From the NCBI RefSeq assembly GCF_018691265.1, contig NW_024881327.1, positions 23,429,936-23,493,935 of the forward strand: a stretch of DNA of 64,000 nt, written 5' to 3'. Positions 38,965-52,732 of the stretch are shown piece by piece; positions within the stretch are counted from its first letter, which is position 1; each line of letters begins with the position of its first letter. The DNA is from Tyto alba (Eukaryota > Chordata > Aves > Strigiformes > Tytonidae). Below the pieces are notes generated by a model. It had not been told where the DNA came from. It saw only the letters and a program-made list of their open reading frames with translations, and ran no database searches. The translations under genes were made by a program, and so were the position numbers.

Positions 38965-39552
38965 GTGAGGAATCCAATTCATCTGTGATATAACCTCATA
39001 TTGGAGAATGGGATGAATTTTGCCCTTCTGTGTTTGTGTTTTATCTGATTCTGTTGGGTAATAAGACAGGTATTTTGTCCTCTATGAGTTCCAAGAACAA
39101 GAAGGAGCTATGTTATCTGTAAATTATAAAGAGTGCACACACTATTATTGTTAATTTGTATCTGTGTCTAACATATATTTAAGAAATATATGGGACAAAA
39201 TATTAGAAGATGCAACTCCTATTTTATGTACCCATAGTTTGCAAGCTGTAGACTGAGGGTTTTAACTTCAGGAAGCTACGTGGTACTCATGTGGTATCTA
39301 TACTGAGAATATCAATATATAGTAGGAAGGCACCAACCCTCTGACCTTTTGTTCCCTCTTCTCAGCCTACCTTCTGACACAGGACTTGAAATTACAAATG
39401 CTACATAAACCAATGTTTGATGTAGTTTCTGCAAAGGTTTAAGACATTTTGAAAGCAAGTTGCTTGTTGTTAAACTTTAGAATGTTTAAGTAAATGATTT
39501 ATAAATATGAGTATGCAATTCTTTGCAAATAAATGAAATAATACAGCTAGTC

Positions 39553-39614
39553 TAAATCCCATGGAAGTTAATGACAGTACTGAAATTACTTCAATGAATA
39601 TCAAATGGGACCTA
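39553..39614 (+). repeat. Old sauropsid repeat fragment (CCCATGGAAGT type)
   Basis: 'aatcccatggaagttaatga', then 'cagtactgaaattacttcaa' and 'tgaatatcaaatgggacc', resembles '...tcccattgaagtcaatggcaaaactcccattgacttcaatggg...', the same old repeat group as at 25483-25542. It is diverged. Confidence 0.45.
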
Positions 39615-41140
39615 AAGTAGAAATTCCTCTATAGATAAGCTAGGTTCTTAAACCAAAATATAACAGGGAAAAGCAATCCATAACAGAAAAAAAAAGGTAA
39701 TCTTCTCATGATAAATCCAGGGTTTTTTTACAATCCTATAACATCTGAGGATCAATTTACATTCAGTTAACACAGACATATTTTGCAGATACATTGTGTC
39801 AGCCTTCTAGTTTGGTTAACATTCATACTTTCTAGAATAAAAATTATAATAGTCTTCAAACATCATACTGGAATTACACTTTATGTGTTCTCAATGACAT
39901 GAAGGATTTTGAAAACCTTTGGATTTGGATTTGGCTTTGAAAGTGCTACTAACCACAACATTAGAGTGATTATGTTTTAGAAATGCAGTGTGTGGGAGAG
40001 TGGAGTGTTGGCATGAAAGTTTATGAGTCCTTATACTAGTTTCTTGAAAATGATAATTGTTTTTATCCTTGTCTAACAGCAAGAGACTTCTAGTGTACTA
40101 TTTAATTGAATGAGTGCAATATCCATAAAAAGTGTTGTTGCATCAGATTGATAATATTGACTTCATGAACCAAAACCAGAGATATATGTGACTTTCAAGT
40201 AGTAAGACACTTACTGTGTGATGTAATTTTATAGAAAAAATGATTCAATATTTTGTTATGTCTGGAGAATGTTTTTGGAACATTATATTTAATGTAGGTG
40301 TTGTGGCTGATTTGAATATGTGCTTTCTGCCAGTTGGTATAGCAACTAACTTGTGCTTCCCAGTTTTCAAAATTAGGAAGTGTCTAGGAGAGGGAGAGAG
40401 AGAAGTTAACATCAAGATAATAAAGGATATATTCAAGGAAGAAAGCATTGGAACCTCTAGTATGCAAAAGTTTGAGACCTACTAGTGAAACACAAGATAA
40501 AAGGCCATAAGTTTTTTAGTTCACAGATTACTTCTGTTTTGTTCTGAACTTCTTTAAACATTTTTCTTCAGAAGAAAATATTGTACCCTGTGACTGTTTT
40601 GAACTTATCTATATTTTCTGCAAGCACTAGATTAGTATTCCAGAAATCATGCAAATTTCCCTGCTTTGCAGTCCTAAGAGAAGTCCCTCATTTTCATTCT
40701 CCCTGCTACTAAATGCTCCACTCTCATTTATTTATCTGCTGCTATATACTTTCACAAAATGGTCCCTATGGTAAGCCTTCTTATTTATCCCTCTATGCGC
40801 TTTATATTGCCCATTATCACATTAATCTTCATAACACTTGCATTTAAATTCAGTTTCTGACTATCTCATAGAGCACATCTCAGTACTGGATTCCATCCTA
40901 CATCCTCTCTCCTTTCCCAGTGAATTTCCATGGGAATTGAAATCCCTTATTTTTCTACAAGATAAAAACCACACTGTTGACAGCAAAAAATATGAGCCTG
41001 CTTTCTGGGACTCTGATAGTCTTCCTAAACTGGAAAAACTCCATCCAGGTTCTAGGTCAGGTGTCTACCCTCTTTTATTTTCCTATGCTGCTGCTCCAGT
41101 GACCTGCCACCTCTGTGCCTTTATCCTGTAGACTTTTACA

Positions 41141-41340
41141 TTTTGATGTGGAAGCGAGGGGCTAGTCGTGGGCTTTTGAGGTCCCTGCAAGCTGGCTGAG
41201 GGCTGCGGCATGGGGGGCAGGTTGCCTGGGGCTCTCAGTCCCTCCTGGCCCCGGGCAGCAGTGTAGTACAGCTGCAGAAGCTGTCACTACAGCTCGCTCT
41301 TCAGGGGCTGGTGCTGAGCGTCAGCATGCCGTTCTTAGCA
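41141..41340. other. GC-rich islet with stem-loop
   Basis: This 200-bp patch is distinctly richer in G+C than its flanks ('ggctgcggcatggggggcag', 'cctcctggccccgggcagca') and has several CpGs. It includes an imperfect stem-loop at 41262-41291 (TGTAGTACAGCT against AGCTGT-c-ACTACA). It has no open frame of note and no TATA box. It could be a small unmethylated regulatory island, an exon of a non-coding transcript or a decayed repeat. Confidence 0.35.
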
Positions 41341-41399
41341 GCACTGTTAATTATGTTCCATTAAATAATAGTTACTCTTTCAAAATATAACTCCTGAAT

Positions 41400-41700
41400 G
41401 TAACTGGAAAGTAATTTAGAGTGTTTTTAAAGGAGGTGCTTTTAATGACCCAATGGCCATTTATGCACAACCAAATCTTCAAACTGTATTGTCTTGCCAG
41501 CTATTCCAGTTAATGAGATGTATGTTGTGAGTGTTAGTATATGCCTAATAATGTATATAATAAGTCTCAAATAGTGTTTTATTGATATTTAATTAGGGAT
41601 ATTGTGTAGCACTTACTGCTATATACTTCAAATACTTCCGCTGGTGCATTAAATAACAAGACTGGCATCTGTTGACTGTGGCTCCACACCGTGGAAATCA
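41400..41700. promoter_or_regulatory. Candidate conserved regulatory block
   Basis: This is a complex, low-redundancy stretch with a CCAAT-like 'acccaatggcca', homeodomain-like 'gttaatgag' and 'tttaattaggg', and 'ttttattgat'. It follows directly on the GC islet. The claim rests on motif texture only. Confidence 0.22.
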
Positions 41701-42279
41701 CTGAACTATCAAATTCATAGTTTTAATTTAATTTTTGTAATCCTAAATCTCTAACCAGCTTTACAATGTAGTTGTTTTACTTTTTTTCCTTATTCTTCTC
41801 TATTTAATGATAAGTCTGAAAAATTCTCTTGTTTGTTTCAGTGTTCATAGTAACCTCCTAAGTTTTGGTTTCTCACATGTAGTTTTCTTCCCTGACCAGT
41901 CTTAATTTTCATTGCATTGCTTATTTGTGGTAAACTTTGTAGAGTTTTTTTATGTGCTTATATATAACAAGGGATATTCCTCTTAAATGCAACATTTATG
42001 GATAATTCCTAGATTCTTTCATGAATTATAACAACTTCAAAATGTTCATATTCATAGATTTTTGAGTATCATTGAAGTTCTCTTGCAAATTAATAACATA
42101 TATAATCTGCTTCCTTTATTGAACATATGGAATTTGAGTTGATATTTTTTCTTAGGACTCAGGCTTCAAACACTATGATCAAAACATAGATTTTGTTCAT
42201 TTCCTCATTTTCAAATGTGAAATTCACCGGACTTTTCCCTCCCAGTAGAGAACATCGGTACCAGCATTACAGGCAGTTA

Positions 42280-42319
42280 TTTTTTGTTTTTCTTTTTTCT
42301 TTTCTTTTTTTTTTTTTTT
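42280..42319 (+). repeat. T-rich / TTTTC low-complexity tract
   Basis: A pyrimidine-only stretch of T runs broken by a few C and G residues. Confidence 0.9.
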
Positions 42320-43049
42320 AACCTTGATTTGAAGCTTTTCTCTGTAGTGCTCATATATTTTTTTGAAATGCTGTGTCCACCCTTTCCAATTTTCTGATAT
42401 ATTCCCTTCAAAGCTTAATTGCTTAGTGTGTGAAATTCATGTCTTATGGTAAAATCCAGACTTTCAATTTGGACTATTTATTCTTTATATGTTTACTATC
42501 TTCTGTATTAAATAATTCTCTTCCTATTACCCTTATGTATAGTATATACTTTCCTTTTATTTTTATTAGATTATCACATGATCATTTACTCCACTCTTGT
42601 ATTCTATACTAAAACATTCTTCCAAACTCTTAGATGTGTTTTCTTTTTTCTTGTGCATGTTCAATATACACGATATACCCAGGGTTTCTAGTAAAATACA
42701 TTTTTCTCCAAAATGTGTACAGATAGGCTCTATGAAGCAGCTTACATATATTCTGACTTATTTCATAATCATAGTCAGAAAACTTATTTACAGCAGCCAC
42801 AATAAGACATGTTCCTTGAAATTAGATGTTAAAAAATACTTCAGAGAATGAAAATGCTGGAACTTTAGTCTTGGTCAGTTATCATTTTATTTAGTTCTAC
42901 TCTCTGGATTGCAGTGAGCTGCAGGCAAACATTAGAAAAAACTTTCCATACTGTTTCTCTCTTAAATCCTCACCTTTCTGGGGGAAAGAAAAGAAAAGTG
43001 TTTTTCTAAGCTTGTTGATTAAATCTTAATGTCCATGAGCTTGTATTTG

Positions 43050-43325
43050 TATTTTTATTGTTGGGGGGAGGGGTGCAGAGCAAAGACAGGTCTAAGTCAA
43101 AACTGCCCCCCCAGCTTGCAACTTTTCCTTCCCCATTTTTCTGACAGTTTCTCAGGAAACCATCAAATCTTTAGAGCCTGGTAGGAGGCAGCATTCTGGA
43201 GTACCCAGCCAGGTACAAGAACTCAGGCACATGCCTGTATCTTCCCTTCGCTCAGCGTGCGTGGGACTGAGCACCCCCAGGGCTGGCTGCCAGCAGGAGA
43301 CCCTACCTCTATGCCTTTTGCTCAG
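43050..43325. other. GC-richer patch
   Basis: G and C runs ('ggggggaggggtgcag', 'tgcccccccagc') and several CpGs set this apart. The 64-codon minus-strand open frame (43152-43346) is not recognisable. No gene is called. Confidence 0.35.
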
Positions 43326-45929
43326 GAAAATGTATTTTGTTAGCATACTGTGCTTAATAGAATCTCACTTAAACACTTTCTGCCCAATGTACTGTCTTGT
43401 TCAGTAGCTTACCTCTAAAACATATTAAAGAAAATATCTAAACATAAACAGTACTGATTTCCAGATTCCATCCATGCCATTTCTTTCCACCAGTGCTTAC
43501 CAACCTGGCCCTGAGTTTTCTGAAGGGTGATCTTGGAAGCCTGCTTACCTCAAATTTATAATTCTGCTAGAAAAAAATATAATCCTGGTATCTATTGGTG
43601 TGGATGCATGTAAAGGAAAAGCATTCCAGCAAATCTTTTCACAAATGTGTTTATACTGATATAGAAAAAATATTTTTTCTTTAGTTAATGAAAATATTTT
43701 GCAGGAAGAATGAATTTAGCATTATAGAACAACAAGAACAAGTTTTATACTAGCTTGGTTAGATGTGCAGGGATTAATTAGCCTATTTTGGATCTGGATT
43801 TGTTGGGGTTTTATTTTGTAAAGGGATTGACTTTCTGTGAATGCAGACATACAGGAAATGAAGATAGGTCAGCTAGTGAATCTATGAAGCTCTACCAGTA
43901 TTTTCATTAAAAGGTATCAAATAGCTAAGACTATAACACAAAATTTAATTTAGTGAGAATTAGTTTTTTATATAAGAGAGTGACAGCAGACTGTGACCAG
44001 TGCCAGGGAAATTGATTTTGTGCTATAATGAAGCCAAATATTAGACACAGTTTCAACCCTAATATTATATAAATATATCATAGAAATGTTGCATATGCTT
44101 GTAATTCTCCCTTGTTCTCTCAACACATTTAGTTCTCAGATGTTTATTTTTCAGAGATTTTTTTGAAGATAAGAGTTAAGGACCAGTTCTTATTAAACTG
44201 CAATGAGATTATGGTACTTACCTTTTTAACATGTTATGAATCATTTTTACTTTAATTTTCTTGCATTGTCTTTTTGAATATAACTACACTAACAATTTGC
44301 TGCTTTGTGTTGTCCTGTGCAGAGACTAAGGTTAACACTTGGACTACAAATGAAAAATGGCTGTTCCTTTTCTTTTAATTATCATGTGGTTGTTTTTTTT
44401 TTCTTGGTGGGGTGCATTTTGGATGACATACTTACCCTACTGAGAGCTGCAGGATTCTGTAAAATCTGTATGGAGACCCATTTCTTTATCATTATCTCAG
44501 TTCTAAGTATTCTTATAATCACAAATGTGGCAGGGTTTCTGTTGCAGCTTTCTGAAAATGAATAAATTAATCTGAAGTGGGCCATTATCAAAGGTGAAAA
44601 ATCCCGTCAATTATTACAAGTGTAAAATAATAACCCATATTCTGATTACTAGAATAAATTAATTAATTGCTAGTAAATGCACACTACCTGAAAAATCATG
44701 ACTATTCAAAGCGCAGTTACTTTTAAAGTGTGTTTAAGAAGAGGAATCACCACCATGTCTGCAAGTATCTCTCTTCCATATAACCATCATTCTTGTCTCT
44801 GCTTTACATACAGCAGTCTCTGTTGAGAAATGGTTATCTTACCAAGCTGAGGTATACTACTTGCTAAAGAATTTCTTTCCCTGATCCTCTGGCATTTAAA
44901 ATCATAGTAGCTGACACAAATATAACTTGTGTTATGAGCTAATAGCAATGTGTAAAGTCTGTCTACTTTTAATATACTCTTTTTTTTTTTTCAATTTAAA
45001 ATCTCCCACTGCTTTAATCATAAAAATATGTAATAGAATACTATTTACTCCATTGTAGAAACATATTCTTATCCTGTTTGGTGAAAACATATGCTGTAGG
45101 GAACATTTATGCACATATGGTTGGCAAGTAAGACTCTATAAGCAATATAGTTTCACCATATATTTCTTCACCATTTCTATTTCAATTTCCAACATTTACT
45201 TCTATCTTTATGAAAATATCTGTACAGAAAATAAAGAGACTGGTTCCTTTCTTGTCCATTACTGTGTATTGATGAGGGTCCTAGCAGTAACGAATGACAC
45301 AGACTTTAATGTATAAGATAGACAGCTTGATTTTAAAAAGTGACCAATATGTAGCATAATTGACAAAATGCTTTTTTTTGCCCTCTTTCTCATCTGAATT
45401 TTGATCCAAGAGTAAGGTTTCTTAGATGTTAAAAAAATTTATGTATTTCTCCCTCCTCCTCTGTCCCAACTGGGGTCTGTACCATGTCTTAGAGCAAGTC
45501 ACATTATCTGAATATTGTTGGGGAAAGGAGGATATGCTCTGCTAGGTCCATCATTGTCTCGAAATACAGGTGTCTCCAACAGCACCTACTCCTCCAGCAA
45601 AGAAGAATTAGTACTAAACTAAAAAATCAACCAGAAGTGAGTGTAAGAATTTTTTTTTAACCTCAGTTCTGAAGGTGGGTTTTTTTGCCTTTTATGACGA
45701 GGAAACTAATACATTAACTGTACTGTATGACAACTCTATCTCAAGAAAGGTATAGCACTTATTTTTCATTTATAGAGAGATGTCAGTTATTGAATCTATG
45801 GATCTATTGATTGCTCCCAGAGATGAACATGGAATTACCTTTACATTAGTAGTTATTATTTCACAGTCTACTGTGTCTGCAATTTTAAAATAAATAATGA
45901 AATTGCATTTTTGTTCTCTGACAGGAGTA
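43326..45929. other. AT-rich non-coding DNA
   Basis: No gene or mobile element was recognised. The overlapping open frames at 44305-44591 on opposite strands are accidental in appearance. Confidence 0.65.
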
Positions 45930-46180
45930 ATTCACTACCTCTGCACAGTGTTTCCATAGCACATATCTGCCAGTGATTTAGATTGTTTGTCCAGTCATGT
46001 TACAACATACAAGAGGGGAGGGGGAAGCCATCTGTCATTTAATTTATTTCTCACTGCATTATGTATATAAAGCAAATGCTGGTTATGCATTAACATTAGC
46101 CAGATAGAAAATTTCTTTATGTATTTTTTTCTGCTTCTGAACTGTCATTTTTATAGCCTTATGTTTGGAAGATAAATAAA
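45930..46180. promoter_or_regulatory. Candidate conserved regulatory block
   Basis: The stretch contains 'tgtcatttaatttatttc', 'gcattatgtatataaagc', 'gcaaatgctggttatgcatt' and 'aacattagccagatag'. POU-like (ATGCAT, GCAAAT) and homeodomain-like cores are packed within about 100 bp. This is an inference from motif density. Confidence 0.22.
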
Positions 46181-49100
46181 TGCCTTCTGTTGCCTGTAGT
46201 ATGAATTTCAGGGCTATGTTAGAGGGAAAGAGCTAATAGACCTCTGTTTGATATATCTACCCTATGATGGATAGATTTGTCTTATTTTTAGTGAGTATAG
46301 TATGCAAAAGGATTTATTTATCCACTTGTCATGGGGAAGTAGCTAATATGTGATTCTGTCTTCCAGTCTGTAAAGATTCCAAGCATTTCTGTCTGACAGA
46401 CACCTACCTCCTCAGGCATTAACTGGTTAAGCACTGGTCTTTGACAATTGAGATGCTGTTTTCATATGACATATTTTGTTCAATAATATTAAAACATTAT
46501 ATGACTAAAATTTCATTTCTTTTACATTTTGTGAAGTTTCACAATGCTTCAGGACAATCTTTCAGACTGATTTTAATGTGTTCCTCTTGATTTAGGTTCA
46601 GGTCTAGTATCTGGTTTTGTCCTTGGCTTCATGAAAGAGAATGTACACACTGAAGTCTTCACACCTTTTTCTCTGAGCCTTGAAAGGTACCTGCCTTTAA
46701 ATGCTCTCTAACAAAATGAGCAATGAACTTTTATTGCCACAGGATAATAGAAACATTCAGTGATATTTACAGGACCTTTTGTTTCTTTTTATCTTAGTAC
46801 AGTTCTAACTATGTTTTTTATTTATATTACAGAAGAGCTGAAGAATTCCAATTAGGAACGGGCTTCTTCTGTATTCAACTTTGTATTAAAAAAAGAATTG
46901 TGCCATGCCCTGAGGAGTTTACAGTTTGATTTAACACACAAAAGTGAATTAATTTAATAATTGGGAAGAATAGCTGTTATGAAGGAAAGCTATTATATCA
47001 ACCTGTGTGATTTTAACAGTGGTATTTTATTCTTTACTTGAAGATCCAGCTTTTAAAATCAGATGGCCAAGCTGTGAGCCTCATTTAGTTCATTCTTATT
47101 TCCCTCCGCCCACCCCACCTGCCCTGGAAAATCCCTGGAAAATTTAGTTCTTCAAGTTGGACAAAAGCTTGAAAAAGTGAGTTTTCATGACTGCAGTGAA
47201 GTATAGAAAGAAGAAAACTTATGGACATTTGGTAAACTATTTCATGAGATTAGGACCTTTTAACTTTTGGATGTTGATGGCTTCCAGTAAAGTGAAAAAT
47301 TCATAGCTCAAGTTGATTAAGCAGAGCTATGTAATACATAGTAGCATAAATAGGGGAATTTTTGTGTTTATATTCAATATTTATGTTGAGTTTGAAAAGT
47401 GAGTCGATTTAAATACTTAGAAAGATGTTATACACACAAAGAGAATATCTGGACCATCATCTTTAAACATCGCTTACATCTCATCACTATGTCATTCTCT
47501 TTCAAAAGGGCTTCACCAAAGTCTTAGGTCTTACTTGTAGTGCCCAATTACAGTGTACAACAGAAAAAACACATAAGCAACAGGAAACGTATGTAGGAAA
47601 AGAAACAGACCGTACAAATCTTCATTCTGTTGCAAAATCTTTTGCTAGTTTCCCCAAGACTACTGGAGTCTTGAGTCAGTTTTTCTCCCAATGCCCTAGG
47701 ACATCCAGCTAGCAGGGGAGCTGGAGACATGTCTCAAAACATGTCCAGATGTCAAAACATCTTGTCAAAACATCTGATGGTGACCCATTTTGTATCTAAA
47801 TAATCATAGACAATGAATACTGTACTATGCATAGAAAATGAACATAAAATCCACAGTCACTGAGAAGTTAAGCTTTCTTTTTTTTATTTCTGGGTAGACG
47901 AAGAATCATACTATGACCTTAATAGAAACTATGCTATTTCCATTTAGCATACTGATTTTTTCAGATCCTATACTAATGATTTTATATCACAGTTTTATTA
48001 TAATAGAAAAGGTGATTTGCTAGGCTAATTGAAAGCAGCCAAAGAATGTATTTTAATATTTCTATCATTTGCATATTTATTTGCAAAAATCTGTTTATGA
48101 CTAAAAGCAGGACCACTGACATAATCACACAAGATAGTGTTGTTTTTATTATTATAACTCATATCTGTATTACCAAAATCCCAGTTACAGATCAGACCCC
48201 TAATATTCTAATTATTCTACAAGTGCAAAGCCTTTGAAACTAGGTATATTATCAAGACAACACATGTATAAAGATGGGCAGGAAAATACAAAGATTCAAT
48301 GAACAGATATGTCAGCTTAAAATGGAGTGCCCCCAAGACCTTTTTGCCTTTCCATGTCCTTTTTTTTTTTATGTAAAATAACATTGAAGTAAACCTCATC
48401 AGAATTTTACAGCAAAAATGACCCTTTCTTCTTTCATAATAAGGAGAGGTCAATGAGAGTTTCTAGTAATACTAAATATTTCCTTAATCTGAAGACTGTA
48501 ACTGAATGTTGAGCTGTCGAGAAACTGTGGTATGACATGGAGATATCTCCTACCAAGACGATGTCCCTAGTGCAAAGGTCAGAGTAGATATTTTTCTGTA
48601 ACTGTCTACCTCTGGTGAAAAGGCTTGTCACTTCTACTAATCCAGTACAGACCATATGTGGCCATTTCTTTTGAAACAATAATATAGGTTACTGTAATTT
48701 ATACCTGGGTAACAGCTAGAGGCAAAATAATACAATTTTTAGAGAGTGAAAACGTGAACTTTCTGCATGTCTTATACATTAATTTACATTTTGGACTACT
48801 CAGCATCCTACCTCTGTATCTTTTGCTAGGAAACAAGTAAAGGTATTTTTCACCTGTATGTCTTAAATGTGCTATTGAACACTTTCTGCTGGGATATAAC
48901 CATAGAGCTGCTCTACAGTCAAAATAATTAACCAGTTATCATCACCTATGATGTTATTAAACTTTTTTTTTTCCCTTTGAGAGAGAAAATAAAAGTGGGG
49001 TGCCAGTGCAAATGAAGAAGAGATTAAGAAATATTCACTAGAAAAATGAGTGTAAAGCAATGTACAGACTTATTTTCTTCACTGCAGTTCCTTAATTATT

Positions 49101-50219
49101 AATTTTTAATCCCTTCTTTTTTTGTTTGTCTTAGCCCTTTAGAAATATTCATATGACCTGTTACTTTGTGTTAGGATAGTTCACAAATTTATACTGAATA
49201 GTTTGCTGCTTCTATTTATGGATATTTAACATTTATTTTTCATTGAAATTTGATAGTTTTCCTTTTTCTTTTACCTGAGACACTAATTTTTGTCCTTTAG
49301 GACACATTCCAGCTCTATATCTCTCTTTTCTCCTTTCTTTTTCTCTGTTTTATATCTTCTAATTTGTGGATCAAATGTTGTTAGCCAGCCTACCACTGTA
49401 AATCTTTCATGAGTTAGTCTGGATTTACGCTGAGGGAATGGAGGGAAAATTGGCTTCATGCCTCTTATCTGGTGTAGTCTCTTTTCTCTCTAAAATACAG
49501 CATCTCCAAACATGGAGCAGATACAAACCCCACAGAAATGGATACAAAATCTCCTATCCATGGCAACTGTTTTCAGCCAGAACCTCTTGATAAATTATTT
49601 CTCTCTTCCTTGATCAGTGCCTGTTGCCAGATCCACATCTATTATTTGTGTTTCAATTCTTTTCAGCAAAATGTGTGTCCTTATTTCTTTTATTGCATTT
49701 CTTTTTGCTGTTGTCCACAAAGTGCCTATTTTTTTTTTTTGTCAGCAGAACGAATCAAAAGATGGGATGATTAAACAGTTACTGTGGGATTCAGATGCAT
49801 TTTTCTCAGAATCCTGAAGATGCAAAACTAAGTGAACACCAAATTCGAAAAGATGTTACTGAATTTTTAATACAATTAATATGTTAATTCACATGACTTC
49901 ATTATTTAAAAATTCTCGAACCTACCTTTCTCACGGCACTGTTAAAAATGCATCTCTATTACAGCCAACCTGCTACTTTAGCTAATAGAAAAACGTTATA
50001 CATGATATAGGACTCACAGAAAGTTTAATATCCAGTGAGATCAGCGCAGAAAGGAACGGTTTTCTACCTTCTAATAAATCTTGCAAGTCTCCATTAGTTA
50101 TGTGAAAGCATATTCACTCTGAACAGAATGTGTGACTTTGTACTCGAGGCCATATTTCATGAAGAATAAATTGTGGCACGCTGGGTAGATTGCCAGGCAT
50201 TTCTACTGTAATGAATCAG
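46181..50219. other. AT-rich non-coding DNA
   Basis: No gene is supported. A short threefold repetition around 'tcaaaacat' lies at 47732-47777, and T runs occur near 48361 and 49729. The 49080-49420 stretch is pyrimidine-rich on the plus strand. Overlapping plus-strand open frames at 49538-49817 are not recognisable. Confidence 0.65.
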
Positions 50220-50370
50220 AGAGCTGGTCTGCAGCCCCCACACCCGGGAGAGAGAGGCACGGCGCGGGTGTCGGCAGCCGTCACTGCCTGAAGACAACAC
50301 CGCTGGCCCTTGGTGTTTACTGGGATGTACGGAGCACCAGCAGTTCCCAGTTTTTGAGCACCAGCAGACA
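50220..50370. other. Small CpG-containing GC-rich islet
   Basis: 'ggcacggcgcgggtgtcggc' and neighbouring CpGs stand out from an AT-rich background. The dodecamer GAGCACCAGCAG occurs twice (50332-50343 and 50356-50367). No TATA box or open frame is associated. Possible readings are a small regulatory island, an exon of an unseen transcript or a repeat relic. Confidence 0.35.
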
Positions 50371-51169
50371 ATGGTATCTCGCTCACCACAGCTTTCTTCC
50401 CCTTCTCTTTAATTCCATCTATACTTCGCTTTCAACAAATAGCTCAGGCTTCTATGGATTGGTCAGGCGTAGCAAATCTTCCAGAGAAACTTCTTAGAGC
50501 TTATTTCTCTGAAATAGCAACAAACTGCAAGAAAATAAAAACTGTTTCCAATATTCAAGCTGCAAATTATTAAGTAGCATTTTAGTGAAGTCTCACACTT
50601 GCAACACTCACCAAACTTTTCAGCTCTGCTACTTTTTTTTATTGCTTTGCAAATGCCCTTACTAGTAATTTTCTTCTCTTATTCTATTCTCACAGAAGAT
50701 GAAGAAAAAAGAGAAATTCTGTTTAGTGTAAATCACTCCTGCTGACTAACCTAAAAATAGTCTATTAACCTATGAATCTGTAACGCTTCAACTGACATTT
50801 GACACCGAAGTCAGATGTCAGTGAATATTTTCCTCAAAGGAGATTGCAGATCTTTCAAAAAGATCTGTTTATTCCCAACAAGCTGAAGTTTATATTTTGC
50901 AATATCTTTTGAGGTTTTTCTTTAATACTGTTAATCTCATTTTCTATTTAATTTCTACTCGTAAATGGATTAGATTTTTTGCATGCTTCACTTCTGCTAG
51001 GAGGGGACTTGGGGGGGGGTGTTGTTATTTGTTTGCTTGTTTGTTTTTCTTTTTTATACAAACAGATTAGGCACACTTGGCAGTCACTGAAATGCTTTAC
51101 CTGTAATCAGGAATTCCCTACTAAGTCAGTTGCAGTGGAGATGATGATAGTAATCTCAGTTGAAACCTT

Positions 51170-51330
51170 TCATATTTGATCTATCTTGTAACTGGTTGTA
51201 CTATTTAATTAGCATTTGAGGATTAAATTTTGAATATTTAAATGCAATTGAATTACTGCAGGATCTAGGAAAGTAAACCTGTGTGCCATTTTATTTTAGG
51301 ATTACTATATGGTTTATCATTTGAACACAT
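51170..51330. promoter_or_regulatory. Candidate homeodomain-motif block
   Basis: 'tatttaattagcatttgagg' and 'aatgcaattgaattactgc' give several TAAT/AATT cores in a short, non-repetitive stretch. A weak candidate only. Confidence 0.18.
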
Positions 51331-52690
51331 GATGTGGCATATTTTTTAGATAAGAGTAGTTCCTCTAGAAGGAACATATTCAATTTTTATTAAATACCAG
51401 ATGCCAGGATCTACTACAACCTCTAAAGACCATGATTAGAGCCCATCTGGTATACAGTCAAAATAAAAATGATCAAAGAGTGTTGAAATATTGAACTATT
51501 AAATATCTTAACACAATTACTTTTCAATTTTTAAAAGGAAACATGTTATTAAACATTTTCTTAAAAATTGTATAATGCACTGCTTATCTCATGGAAGATT
51601 AATATTAAAATAGTAGTGGCAGCCTATCCAAGAGAGAATTCTGATATGGAATCACCATGAAGTTCAAAATGTGAGATGTATGTCATTGAAACTTATGGTA
51701 TGCTTCCTCTCATCATGTACTAGCAGGGAGTGTGGTGGGAGCCTGAGGTGGGATGCAGAGAAGGGAACTTCTGGCCATCAACTGCAGTCTGGATTCTGGG
51801 CTACACAGAACAGGAGTTTCAGGATGTCTCATAATTCTTCCTTTTTTCACACCTCATTTTTTTGAGACAGGAGAGTGTTTTGCCTTTATCAAAATGTTTA
51901 ATACATAAATCTTGCTTTCATATCAATTGATGTGTAAGTGCAATCTCTGATTTAAGCTGCTCTTGAAACGGGCTCTGGTATGAGGGAGAGATATTCAAAC
52001 ACTTCCCTGGAAATGAGGGCATGGGGGTTCTCAGTTGTGGTACAAGACCTTTGATTGGCAGTGTAATTCTTTGGTTTAACAGTTTTCTATTTGTAAAACA
52101 AGGGTGATAACCTTCATTTACTCTTTATATGGTTTGTTGTTAGAAAATAATTTGTAAATATGAAAATGATCCAAAAGTTAAAAAATAAACAAGGTATCTT
52201 TTTAAGACAGAAAGAGACTTTATGGCAGGAAGGAACTGCCCTGTGAAGTGTCTTACTGAAAGAATGAATAATCACAAGAAATGCAGATTCTGACTTAATA
52301 GAAAAAAACAAGCATTTTTTATCTACAATTCTCTCTCTAAGTTGGTATCATTGTAGATGCTGAGCTGTCAATAACTAAGACTTTGTCAAAATTCTCTCTC
52401 CAGACAAGCAGGAGAGAAAACTGTACTAATGTAATGATTTTTTTTATTTTCTTGTTTATGTGTGAAAGGAAAAAAATACATGTGTGTTTATAAAAGTGTG
52501 GGAAAAGGCTTACTTACTGACAGAAAATTTTGTATTTACCAGAGGAAAGAGGAGAAGGAGCAGGTAATTAATATCTTACTTCTCTCTCTCTAACGTTATT
52601 GGAAGACAAGCTGCAGGAGATTACTGTAGTTCTGTAGGGATGAACTCTTTGCATACAAATTGTTACACACAAGTCTGGAATACACAAAAT

Positions 52691-52732
52691 TACTAAGATT
52701 TTCAAAGACACCTAGTGAATTTTTAGGCCTTC
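52691..52732 (-). repeat. Old sauropsid repeat fragment (ATTTTCAAAGGCACCTA type)
   Basis: 'aagattttcaaagacaccta' followed by 'gtgaatttttaggcc' matches the reptile and bird interspersed sequence '...gattttcaaaggcacctaagtgatttagg...'. It looks like the opposite-strand counterpart of the motif at 35420-35464. Confidence 0.5.

Larger units (their letters stand above)
35465..39552. other. Non-coding DNA with simple repeats
   Basis: No gene is supported. A (TA)n/(TG)n tract lies at 37328-37354 and a TTTG array at 37617-37633. An 81-bp segment with plausible splice signals is at 38884-38964. A plus-strand open frame at 35856-36164 has no recognisable similarity. Confidence 0.65.
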
